Shown: one piece after another, positions 57,401-64,000 of the stretch
Layout of the letters: the number at the start of each line of letters is the position of its first letter
How positions within the stretch are numbered: the stretch's first letter is position 1
From: Sphingomonas baiyangensis
Lineage (GTDB): Bacteria; Pseudomonadota; Alphaproteobacteria; Sphingomonadales; Sphingomonadaceae
Length of the DNA: 64,000 nucleotides
Assembly: GCF_005144715.1 (NCBI RefSeq)
Contig: NZ_SWKR01000001.1
Coordinates: 310,001-374,000, forward strand
Reading direction: 5' to 3'
Made by a program: the position numbers and the translations under genes
Notes under the pieces: model-generated
Databases searched by the model: none
The model's input: only the letters and a program-made list of their open reading frames with translations
Told to the model about the DNA's origin: nothing

Positions 57401-59803
57401 ATGATGGTCCGTTCGATCGCCTGCGCGCTGCTGTGCGCCACCGCCGCGCCTGCCCTGTCGATCGCGCTCGCCGCACCCGCCGCCGCGCAGGCCGCCGATC
57501 GCGCACCGATCGACGTGCGTGCCGATGCCGAGGGGCGGCTGGTGGTGCGCGTGCCATCGGCCACGCCGCTGCGCATCATCCACGCGACCACGCTGCGCAC
57601 CGGTCTAGGCTCGTCGCGCATCGGGCTCGACCGCGCGAGCTTCGGCCCCAGCAACATGCTCGTCATCCGCCGCATCGGACAAAAGGTGGCGATCCAGTTC
57701 GAGGATGCGCGCTTCCGCGCCACCGACGGCACGCCCGCCGAACAGGCCGCCGCGCGCGACAGCTTCGTCGGCTCGACGATCTGGGTCGGCGACGCGCTCG
57801 AGACGCGGCCCGATGGCGGCTACAGCTTCGATCTTGCGCCGTTCCTCAGGCTCGATACCGGCGCGGTCGGCGCCCAGCTCGAGCGCGGCGGCGCCGCCGG
57901 CTATGCGCTGGTGGGCGACATGAGCGCGATCGACACCGCGTCGCTCAAGCGCTTTCCCGACAATGTCGAAGTCGACGTGCTCCAGACCTTCCGCGCGGGC
58001 GACGGCAACGAGGTGATTGCCGGCATCGCGCCCGATGCGCGGCAGATCAGCTTCACCGTGCACCACAGCTTCGTGCGGCTGCCCGAGCCGGGCTATCGCC
58101 CGCGCCGCCTCGATCCGCGCGCGGGCGGCTTTTCGAGCCAGGCGATCGACTTCGCGGCGCCGCTCGGCAGCGACGTCGTCTACGACCTCGTCAACCGCTT
58201 CCGGCTCGAGAAGACCGATCCCGCCGCCGCAGCATCGCAGGTGAAGAACCCCATCGTCTTCTATGTCGACAACGCAGCGCCCGAGCCGATCCGCTCGGCG
58301 CTGCTCGACGGCACGCGCTGGTGGGCCGAGGCGTTCGACAAGGCGGGCTATCTCGGCGGCTTCCGCGCCGAGATCCTGCCCGACGACGTCGACCCGATGG
58401 ACGTGCGCTATAACGTGGTGAACTGGGTCAACCGCGCCACGCGCGGCTGGTCGTACGGGCAGGTCATCACCGATCCGCGCACCGGCGAGATCATCAAGGG
58501 ATCGGTGCTATTGGGCTCGCTGCGCGTGCGACAGGACATGCTGATCTACGAGGCACTGGTAGGCGCCGCGCAGACGGGAAGCGGCGGGCCGAACGACCCC
58601 GCACAGGTGGCGCTGGCGCGCCTCCGCCAGCTTGCCGCGCACGAGGTGGGCCACGCGCTCGGCCTCGCGCATAATTTCGCCGGCAGCACGCAGGATCGCG
58701 CATCGGTGATGGACTATCCCGCCCCCCGCATCGGCCTGGTCGATGGCCGTCCCGACCTCTCCGACGCCTATGGCGTCGGGCTCGGCGCGTGGGACGTCTA
58801 TGCGATCGACTGGTCCTATGGCGACCCCGCGCCCGGCACCGATGCTGATGCGCATGCCCGCGCCAAGGCCGATCGCGCCGCCGCCGCGGGCCTGCGTTTC
58901 GTGAGCGATGCCGATGCACGCTCGGCGGGATCGCCGCATCCCTGGGGAAGCCTCTGGGACGATGGCGCCGATCCCGTTGCCGAGCTGCGCCGCATGATGG
59001 AGGTGCGCCGCGCCGCGATCGGCCAGTTCGGCGCGCAGGCGCTGCCGCCGGGCCGTTCGCTCGCCGATCTTCGGCGCAGCTTCGTGCCCGTATGGCTGCT
59101 GCATCGCTATCAGGTCGAGGCCGCTGCCAAGCTCGTCGGCGGCGTGAACTATGATTATGGCGTGGCCGGCGCCGCCGCGCCAAGCACCCGTGTGCCCGCC
59201 GACGCGCAGATGGCGGCGATCGACGCACTCGTCGCCGCGCTCGCTCCCGCCGCGCTCGCCACGCCCGAGCGGCTGGTGCCGCTGCTCTCGCATGCCGACA
59301 ATGCGAGCAACGACCCGCAGATCGAGGGCGAGGTGATGCCGACGGCGGGTGGCGCGGTCTACGATCCGCTCGGCGCTGCCGATATCGGCGCGCAGGTGGT
59401 GCTCGACGCGCTTGTCGAGCCGAGCCGGTTGCAGCGCCTGCTCGTGCAGCATGCGGAAGATGCACGGTATCCCGGCGTCATCCAGTTGCTCGACCCGCTG
59501 CTCGCCGCGACCATGCGCAATCTCGACGACGCGCTGGGTCGCCGCATCGCCTATCGCACGCTGATGACGCTCGCCCGCCATGCGCGCGCCGAGAGCACCG
59601 ATCCCGAGGTCGCCGCGCTGTTGCAGGCTCGCCTTGCGAGCGAGGCCGAGGCGCTGGCAGCAGGTGCGCGCGGCAGCGATGCCGAAGCGGCATGGCGCCG
59701 CGCCACCGCTGCGACGCTTGCCGATGACGAAGCGCTCGCCCGCGAACTCGAACGCCGCGGCCGCGCGCCGCGCGTGCCGCCGGGGATGCCGATCGGCGGC
59801 TAG
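57401..59803 (+). CDS. Zinc-dependent metalloprotease (DUF5117/DUF4953)
   Basis: Protein of 800 residues with a signal peptide (MMVRSIACALLCATAAPALSIALAAPAAAQA). The DUF5117 region occupies about residues 80-250 and the peptidase core has AAHEVGHALGLAHNFAGS (HExxHxxxxxH) at about residue 411, followed by ASVMDYPAPRI (Met-turn). The overall shape is metzincin-like. It is probably periplasmic or secreted. ATG 57401 is used, but ATG 57404 is better spaced from the GGGGGG before it. It is last in the plus-strand run. Confidence 0.9.
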   Translation: MMVRSIACALLCATAAPALSIALAAPAAAQAADRAPIDVRADAEGRLVVRVPSATPLRIIHATTLRTGLGSSRIGLDRASFGPSNMLVIRRIGQKVAIQFEDARFRATDGTPAEQAAARDSFVGSTIWVGDALETRPDGGYSFDLAPFLRLDTGAVGAQLERGGAAGYALVGDMSAIDTASLKRFPDNVEVDVLQTFRAGDGNEVIAGIAPDARQISFTVHHSFVRLPEPGYRPRRLDPRAGGFSSQAIDFAAPLGSDVVYDLVNRFRLEKTDPAAAASQVKNPIVFYVDNAAPEPIRSALLDGTRWWAEAFDKAGYLGGFRAEILPDDVDPMDVRYNVVNWVNRATRGWSYGQVITDPRTGEIIKGSVLLGSLRVRQDMLIYEALVGAAQTGSGGPNDPAQVALARLRQLAAHEVGHALGLAHNFAGSTQDRASVMDYPAPRIGLVDGRPDLSDAYGVGLGAWDVYAIDWSYGDPAPGTDADAHARAKADRAAAAGLRFVSDADARSAGSPHPWGSLWDDGADPVAELRRMMEVRRAAIGQFGAQALPPGRSLADLRRSFVPVWLLHRYQVEAAAKLVGGVNYDYGVAGAAAPSTRVPADAQMAAIDALVAALAPAALATPERLVPLLSHADNASNDPQIEGEVMPTAGGAVYDPLGAADIGAQVVLDALVEPSRLQRLLVQHAEDARYPGVIQLLDPLLAATMRNLDDALGRRIAYRTLMTLARHARAESTDPEVAALLQARLASEAEALAAGARGSDAEAAWRRATAATLADDEALARELERRGRAPRVPPGMPIGG

Positions 59804-59819
59804 CGCCCGGACCTAACGC

Positions 59820-61148
59820 CTAGCGCGCCGCCTCGTGCTTGTGGACGACGCCGTCGGCCATCACGAAGCCGACGCGCTCGAGCACGCGCACATCGTCGAG
59901 CGGGTTGCCGCTGACGGCGATGATGTCGGCTTCGCGCCCCGGCGTCAGCGCGCCGAGCGTGTCCTCGCGACCCAGCGCGTCGGCGGCGTCGAGCGTGGCG
60001 GCACGAATCGCTGCGGCGGGCGTCATCCCCGCTTCCACCATCAGCGCGAATTCCTGCGCGTTGATGCCGTGCTTCGACACGCCGCTGTCGGTCCCGAAGG
60101 CGATCTTGACGCCCGCCGCGATCGCGCGTGCGTGGCTGGCGGCGGCGGCGGCCCCGGCGGCTTCGGCCTTGGGAATGGTGGCGGGCGGCAACATGCCGGC
60201 GCGCGCCTGCTGCAACGCCGCGCGCGGCGCCAGCATGGTGGGCACCAGCCATGTGCCCTTTTCCTTCATCAGCCGGATCGTCGCGTCATCGAGGAAGCTG
60301 CCATGGTCGATCGTGTCGACGCCCGCTTCCACCGCTGCGCGCGTGCCCGCGGCGGCATGGCTGTGCGCGGCGACCTTGCGGCCCAGGCCGTGCGCGGTGT
60401 CGATCACCGCGCGCATCTCGTCGGGCTCCATCGCGCGGCCCAATCCGCCCGAGACGTTGGAGAGCACGCCCCCCGTCGCCATGAATTTGATGACCTCCGC
60501 GCCCAGTCCCACCTGCCGGCGCACCGCGCGGCGGCAATCTTCCGGCCCGTCGCAGGTGTTCATCACCTGATCGGCGATGCCGTGGGCGTAATGCTCGGCT
60601 AGGCCGTTGAGCGGATCGCCATGCCCGCCCGTCACCGAAATCGGCGCGCCGGCATTGACGATGGTCGGCCCCGCGACATCGCCGCGCGCGACCGCATCGC
60701 GCAGCGCGCGCAAGCTGCGCGGTTCGCCGCCCAGATCGCGTACCGTGGTGAACCCCGCCATCAGCGTCGCGCGCGCATTGCCCGCGCCGTAGAAGGCGTC
60801 GTCGACGATCTCGTTGTTGAGCGCCAGCAGCCGCGCGCGCATCGGGTCGCCGCCGATGCCGAGCAGATGGACGTGGAGATCGATCAGCCCCGGCAACACG
60901 AAGCGGTCCTTGAGGTCGATCAGCTCGGCACCCGTTTCGGGTGCTGCGAAGCCGTCGCGCACTTCGGCGACCTTGCCGTCGCGCACCACGATGGTGCTGG
61001 CGCCGCGCGGACGCTCGCCGGGGCGGTCGAGCAGCTGGCCGGCATGAATGTAGCTGACCTTCGGCAAGGGAGCGGGCGCGGGCGACGCCGTCTGCGCCCA
61101 TGCCGATGTCGAAACCAGCAACGCCGCTGCAACCAATGCCTTGCGCAT
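59820..61148 (-). CDS. Exported amidohydrolase
   Basis: Protein of 442 residues. The signal peptide is MRKALVAAALLVSTSAWAQ. DLKDRFVLPGLIDLHVHLLGIGG gives the metal-binding HxH, later SHAHAA and DTIDHGSFLDD supply further His, and AFGTDSGVSKHGINAQEFALMVEAG carries the last Asp. It resembles the Xaa-Pro dipeptidase/imidazolonepropionase-like group in sphingomonads; the substrate is unknown. It converges on the metalloprotease gene (16-base gap). Confidence 0.9.
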   Translation of the reverse strand: MRKALVAAALLVSTSAWAQTASPAPAPLPKVSYIHAGQLLDRPGERPRGASTIVVRDGKVAEVRDGFAAPETGAELIDLKDRFVLPGLIDLHVHLLGIGGDPMRARLLALNNEIVDDAFYGAGNARATLMAGFTTVRDLGGEPRSLRALRDAVARGDVAGPTIVNAGAPISVTGGHGDPLNGLAEHYAHGIADQVMNTCDGPEDCRRAVRRQVGLGAEVIKFMATGGVLSNVSGGLGRAMEPDEMRAVIDTAHGLGRKVAAHSHAAAGTRAAVEAGVDTIDHGSFLDDATIRLMKEKGTWLVPTMLAPRAALQQARAGMLPPATIPKAEAAGAAAAASHARAIAAGVKIAFGTDSGVSKHGINAQEFALMVEAGMTPAAAIRAATLDAADALGREDTLGALTPGREADIIAVSGNPLDDVRVLERVGFVMADGVVHKHEAAR

Positions 61149-61208
61149 CTATCGTCCCTCCCCTCGATCGAGCGCACAGCCTAATGAGGCACGCTGGGAA
61201 GGAAAGCT

Positions 61209-61505
61209 TCAATCGGTCTGGTTCTTCGCCACGCTTTCGGCCATCCGCGCCAGTTGCTCGGGACTGGCCTCGCCCTGGTGCTGCGCCTTCCACTCGGCAT
61301 AGGGCATGCCGTAAATCGCCTCGCGCGCGTCATCCTTCGTCAGCTCGCCCGCTTCGGCCACCCAGTCGCTCAGGCAGTTGCGGCAGAAGCCCGCCAGCCC
61401 CATCAGGTCGACATTCTGCGCGTCGGTGCGATGGCGCAGGTGACGCACCAGCCGGCGGAACGCCGCGGCGGCCACCTTGTCGTCGAGTTCGTCGAGTGCG
61501 GGCAT
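61209..61505 (-). CDS. DUF1244 protein
   Basis: Protein of 98 residues, all-helical. FRRLVRHLRHRTDAQNVDLMGLAGFCRNCLSDWVAEAG and AREAIYGMPYAEWKAQHQ match DUF1244, a family with a conserved CxxC (FCRNCL) and structurally known members but unknown function. It is divergent from pyk across 80 bases. It lies 60 bases before the amidohydrolase gene, in the same direction. Confidence 0.9.
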   Translation of the reverse strand: MPALDELDDKVAAAAFRRLVRHLRHRTDAQNVDLMGLAGFCRNCLSDWVAEAGELTKDDAREAIYGMPYAEWKAQHQGEASPEQLARMAESVAKNQTD

Positions 61506-61534
61506 CGTACAATCCTATGCATGGTTGATCGCCT

Positions 61535-61546
61535 GCCAATATTGGC
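61535..61546. promoter_or_regulatory. 12-base palindrome before pyk
   Basis: Perfect palindrome GCCAATATTGGC, in the 80-base gap between divergent DUF1244 and pyk. A possible -35 TTGATC (61525-61530) lies just before it and TAGACC (61547-61552) just after it, so the palindrome would sit in the spacer of a pyk promoter. The regulator is unknown. Confidence 0.4.
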
Positions 61547-61585
61547 TAGACCGCCCCGCTAACAACCCGCGGAGCGCAAGACCCC

Positions 61586-63049
61586 ATGCACACGGCCATC
61601 GCCCCCCGGACGCGCAAGGTGCGCGTGCTCGCCACGCTCGGCCCCGCGAGCAACACGCCCGAGATGATCGGGCGGCTGTTCGAGGCCGGCGCCGATGCGT
61701 TCCGCATCAATATGAGCCATGGCGACCAGGCATCGAAACTGCCGGTGATCGCGGCGATCCGCAGTCTCGAGGCGCGCTATCGCCGGCCGACCACGATCCT
61801 TGCCGATCTCCAAGGCCCCAAGCTGCGCGTCGGCGCCTTCGCCGAGGGGCGCGTGATGCTCGAGGCCGGGCAGCGCTTCGTCCTCGATCGCGAAGCGACG
61901 CCGGGCGATGCGACGCGCGTGATGCTGCCGCATCGCGAAATCTTCGCGGCGATCGCGCGCGACGCGCGGCTGCTGCTCGACGATGGCAAGCTGGTGCTGC
62001 GCGTCACCGAGCATGACGACGACCGGATCGAGACGATCGTCGAGGTCGGCGGTGCGCTGTCGAACTCCAAGGGGCTGAACGTGCCCGACGTCGTGCTGCC
62101 GATGGCGGCACTGACCGACAAGGATCGTAGCGACCTCGCCTTCGCGGTCGATCAGGCGGTCGACTGGATCGCCTTGAGCTTCGTCCAGCGGCCCGAGGAT
62201 CTGGCCGAGGCACGTCGCCTGATCGGCGGCCGCACCGCGCTGCTCGCCAAGATCGAGAAGCCGAGCGCGGTCGCCCGGCTCGAGGAGATCGTCGAGGCGT
62301 GCGACGGTGTGATGGTCGCGCGCGGCGATCTGGGCGTCGAGCTCCCGCCGCAATCGGTGCCGCCTTTGCAGAAGCGCATCGTCGAGACCGCGCGGCGCAT
62401 GGGGCGCCCGGTGATCGTCGCCACGCAGATGCTCGAATCGATGATTACCGCCCCCACCCCCACGCGCGCCGAGGTGAGCGACGTCGCGACCGCGGTCTAT
62501 GACGGCGCCGACGCGATCATGCTGTCGGCCGAGAGTGCGGCGGGCCAGTGGCCGGTCGAATCGGTGGCGATGATGGATGCCATCGCCAACGCCGTCGAGC
62601 GCGACCCCGCGCATGGCGACCGCGTGCACTTCACCGTGATGAAGCCCGATCCGACGACCGCCGACGCGCTCGCGGAAGCGGCCAAGTCGATTAGCGCGAC
62701 GGTGAGTGCGGCGGCGATCATCTGCTTCACCACCTCGGGCTCGACCGCGCGGCGCATCGCGCGCGAGCGGCCTTCGGTGCCGATCATGGTGCTGACCCCA
62801 CGCGCCGAGACGGCGCGGCGGCTGGGGCTGTTGTGGGGCGTCCACGCCGTCCACACCAAGGACGTCGCCTCGTTCGAGGAGATGATCGCCAAGTCGAAGC
62901 GCATGGCACTGCGGCACAATCTGGCGCGCGGCGGCGAGCGCGTGGTGGTGTGCGCGGGCGTTCCCTTCGGCACGCCCGGCTCGACCAACGTGCTGCACGT
63001 CACGCAGATCATCGGCGACGAATTGAAGAACTACGCGCGCGAGGCCTAA
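61586..63049 (+). CDS. pyk: Pyruvate kinase
   Basis: Protein of 487 residues. RKVRVLATLGPASNT, FRINMSHGDQASKL, VMVARGDLGVELP and VIVATQMLESMITAPTPTRAEVSDVATAVYDGADAIMLSAE-type segments identify it, with the catalytic Lys in LLAKIEKPSA. The C-terminal domain (IICFTTSGSTARRIARERPSVP) is the allosteric region. It makes pyruvate and ATP from phosphoenolpyruvate; sphingomonads often use the Entner-Doudoroff route into this step. Start at ATG 61586. Confidence 0.96.
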   Translation: MHTAIAPRTRKVRVLATLGPASNTPEMIGRLFEAGADAFRINMSHGDQASKLPVIAAIRSLEARYRRPTTILADLQGPKLRVGAFAEGRVMLEAGQRFVLDREATPGDATRVMLPHREIFAAIARDARLLLDDGKLVLRVTEHDDDRIETIVEVGGALSNSKGLNVPDVVLPMAALTDKDRSDLAFAVDQAVDWIALSFVQRPEDLAEARRLIGGRTALLAKIEKPSAVARLEEIVEACDGVMVARGDLGVELPPQSVPPLQKRIVETARRMGRPVIVATQMLESMITAPTPTRAEVSDVATAVYDGADAIMLSAESAAGQWPVESVAMMDAIANAVERDPAHGDRVHFTVMKPDPTTADALAEAAKSISATVSAAAIICFTTSGSTARRIARERPSVPIMVLTPRAETARRLGLLWGVHAVHTKDVASFEEMIAKSKRMALRHNLARGGERVVVCAGVPFGTPGSTNVLHVTQIIGDELKNYAREA

Positions 63050-63116
63050 GGTCATCGCGGCGTTCGACATCCGCGAAGACGATCTGACCGGAGAGGCGAC
63101 GCGCGCGCTGCTCGCG

Positions 63117-63536
63117 TTGCATCTCGCCGGGATGCGCGCCGATTCGCCGCCGGAGAGCGTGTTCGCGCTCGATCTGTCGGGGCTGCAAGCCGCCGACGTG
63201 ACGGTGTGGAGCGCGTGGCGCGGGCGCGACATCGCCGCCGTCGGCGCATTGCGGCGCTTGCCCGATCGCAGCGGCGAAGTGAAATCGATGCGCACGCATC
63301 CCGATTGGCTGCGCCGGGGCGCCGCCGCCGCGATCCTCGAGATCATTATCGCGGCGGCGCGCCGGCAGGGCCTGCACCGGCTAAGTCTCGAAACGGGGAG
63401 CGGGCCGGCGTTCGAGCCGGCACTGGCGCTGTACCGGAAGCGCGGGTTCGCGAACGGTCCGGCTTTCGGCACCTATCGCGCGAGCGCGTTCAACCAGTTC
63501 CTGCACCTCGACGTGAGAGCCGAGCCGCGCTTCTGA
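63117..63536 (+). CDS. GNAT-family N-acetyltransferase, start uncertain
   Basis: Protein of about 139 residues from TTG 63117. MRADSPPESVFALDLSGLQ, KSMRTHPDWLRRGAAAAILEIIIA (acetyl-CoA loop) and LSLETGSGPAFEPALALYRKRGF match a GNAT group. The same frame is open back to 63027 and encodes FDIREDDLTGEATRALLALH before the TTG, which looks like the normal N-terminal strand and helix of these enzymes. No ATG, GTG or TTG exists in that upstream part, so the true start is probably a rare codon near 63051-63057 or the protein is N-terminally short. It follows pyk closely. Confidence 0.75.
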   Translation: MHLAGMRADSPPESVFALDLSGLQAADVTVWSAWRGRDIAAVGALRRLPDRSGEVKSMRTHPDWLRRGAAAAILEIIIAAARRQGLHRLSLETGSGPAFEPALALYRKRGFANGPAFGTYRASAFNQFLHLDVRAEPRF

Positions 63537-63546
63537 CCGCAGCGCG

Positions 63547-64000
63547 TCAGCTGTCGTGCTCGGCCAGCCATTCGCCCGTGTCGGCACGGTCGACGGCGAA
63601 GCGGTTGACCGGTGCGTGCGTATCGCGGCGGCCGATCGCAAGCCCGGTGAAGAGCATGCGGTCGGGCGGCAGCCTCAGGAAATCGCCGAGCGTACGCGGA
63701 TACATCGCCCAGGCTTCCTGCGCGCAACTGTCGAGCCCCGCTTCGACCAGCAGCAGCATCAGCGATTGCAGGAACATGCCGCAATCGGCCCATTGCGGCG
63801 GGCCGTGATCGCGCTCGACGCTGATGAAGATCGCCATCGGCGCACCGAAGAAGCGGAAATTGTCGGCGAACACCGCCTGGCGCCGTGCGCGGTCGGCGCG
63901 GTCGATGCCGAGTGCGGCATACATCGCCTGCCCCACGCCGCGCCGGCGTTTATCGAATCGCGCAGCCATCTGCGGGGGATAGACGGCATATTCGGCGCCT
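63547..64000 (-). CDS. Nitroreductase, 5' end outside window
   Basis: C-terminal part (about 150 residues) of a minus-strand gene that runs off the right edge. YPPQMAARFDKRRRGVGQAMYAALGI, FRFFGAPMAIFISVERDHGPPQWADCGMFLQSLMLLLVEAGLDSCAQEAWAMYP and LPPDRMLFTGLAIGRRDTHAPVNRF match the FMN-dependent nitroreductase family. The internal ATG at 63969 is not the real start because the matching sequence continues upstream (EYAVYPPQ). Its stop is 10 bases from the GNAT stop. Substrate unknown. Confidence 0.85.
   Translation of the reverse strand, partial: GAEYAVYPPQMAARFDKRRRGVGQAMYAALGIDRADRARRQAVFADNFRFFGAPMAIFISVERDHGPPQWADCGMFLQSLMLLLVEAGLDSCAQEAWAMYPRTLGDFLRLPPDRMLFTGLAIGRRDTHAPVNRFAVDRADTGEWLAEHDS

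Overview
The window is one contiguous, gene-dense stretch of a high-GC alphaproteobacterial chromosome, most likely Sphingomonas or a close sphingomonad. The evidence is the gene order htpX-rsmB-rpe-heparinase-purH, rnhB next to ccrM, the run nfu-nitroreductase-tsaB-rimI-mucR-fur-plsC-miaB, a single bifunctional Rsh, a CcrM methylase, a MucR regulator and a DUF6456 protein. Nearly all genes are housekeeping or conserved genes. I found no rRNA, tRNA, CRISPR array, prophage or transposase. No stretch longer than about 220 bases lacks a gene.

Layout. 1-7.6 kb: 3'-truncated dapF-like gene (-), DUF2339 membrane protein, DUF6456 gene divergent from an XRE regulator across a small palindrome, a DinG/XPD-like helicase and a SixA-type phosphatase. 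7.6-14.1 kb: a DUF1674 (SDHAF4-like) gene, then htpX, rsmB, rpe, a heparinase II/III protein and purH on the + strand. 14.1-20.1 kb (-): chorismate mutase, then polA, a CPA1 antiporter and a flippase linked by 4-base overlaps. 20.1-24.6 kb (+): ispB, DUF1272, a ThiD-VOC fusion, rnhB and ccrM. 24.6-32.3 kb (-): a helix-hairpin-helix membrane protein and a Tad/Flp pilus locus (cpaA, cpaB, cpaC, cpaD, cpaE, tadB, tadC) without the cpaF ATPase or a pilin. 32.4-37.6 kb: hydrolase plus FAD oxidoreductase, HxlR regulator, small secreted protein and rsh. 37.6-43.1 kb (-): nfu to miaB. 43.2-48.3 kb: M16 protease, a GIY-YIG gene between two inverted copies of a palindromic repeat, and an acyl-CoA ligase. 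48.3-53.6 kb (-): PepSY protein behind a Fur-box-like site, a small membrane protein, a TonB receptor and ggt. 53.7-59.8 kb (+): glutathione-dependent formaldehyde oxidation genes with a VOC gene between them, a reductase and a zinc metalloprotease. 59.8-64 kb: amidohydrolase, DUF1244, pyk, a GNAT enzyme and a 5'-truncated nitroreductase.

How parts work together. ccrM and the pilus operon both carry the octamer TTAACCAT about 60 bases before the first start codon, and ccrM also has three GANTC sites upstream, which suggests CtrA/CcrM cell-cycle wiring. The PepSY-TonB genes look like one Fur-controlled iron uptake unit. The frmA-VOC-fghA group forms a formaldehyde detoxification operon. The most unusual structure is the GIY-YIG gene with its flanking repeats. 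They share 27 of 30 bases, and two of the three differences form a compensated base pair, so the unit resembles a REP-type mobile cassette.
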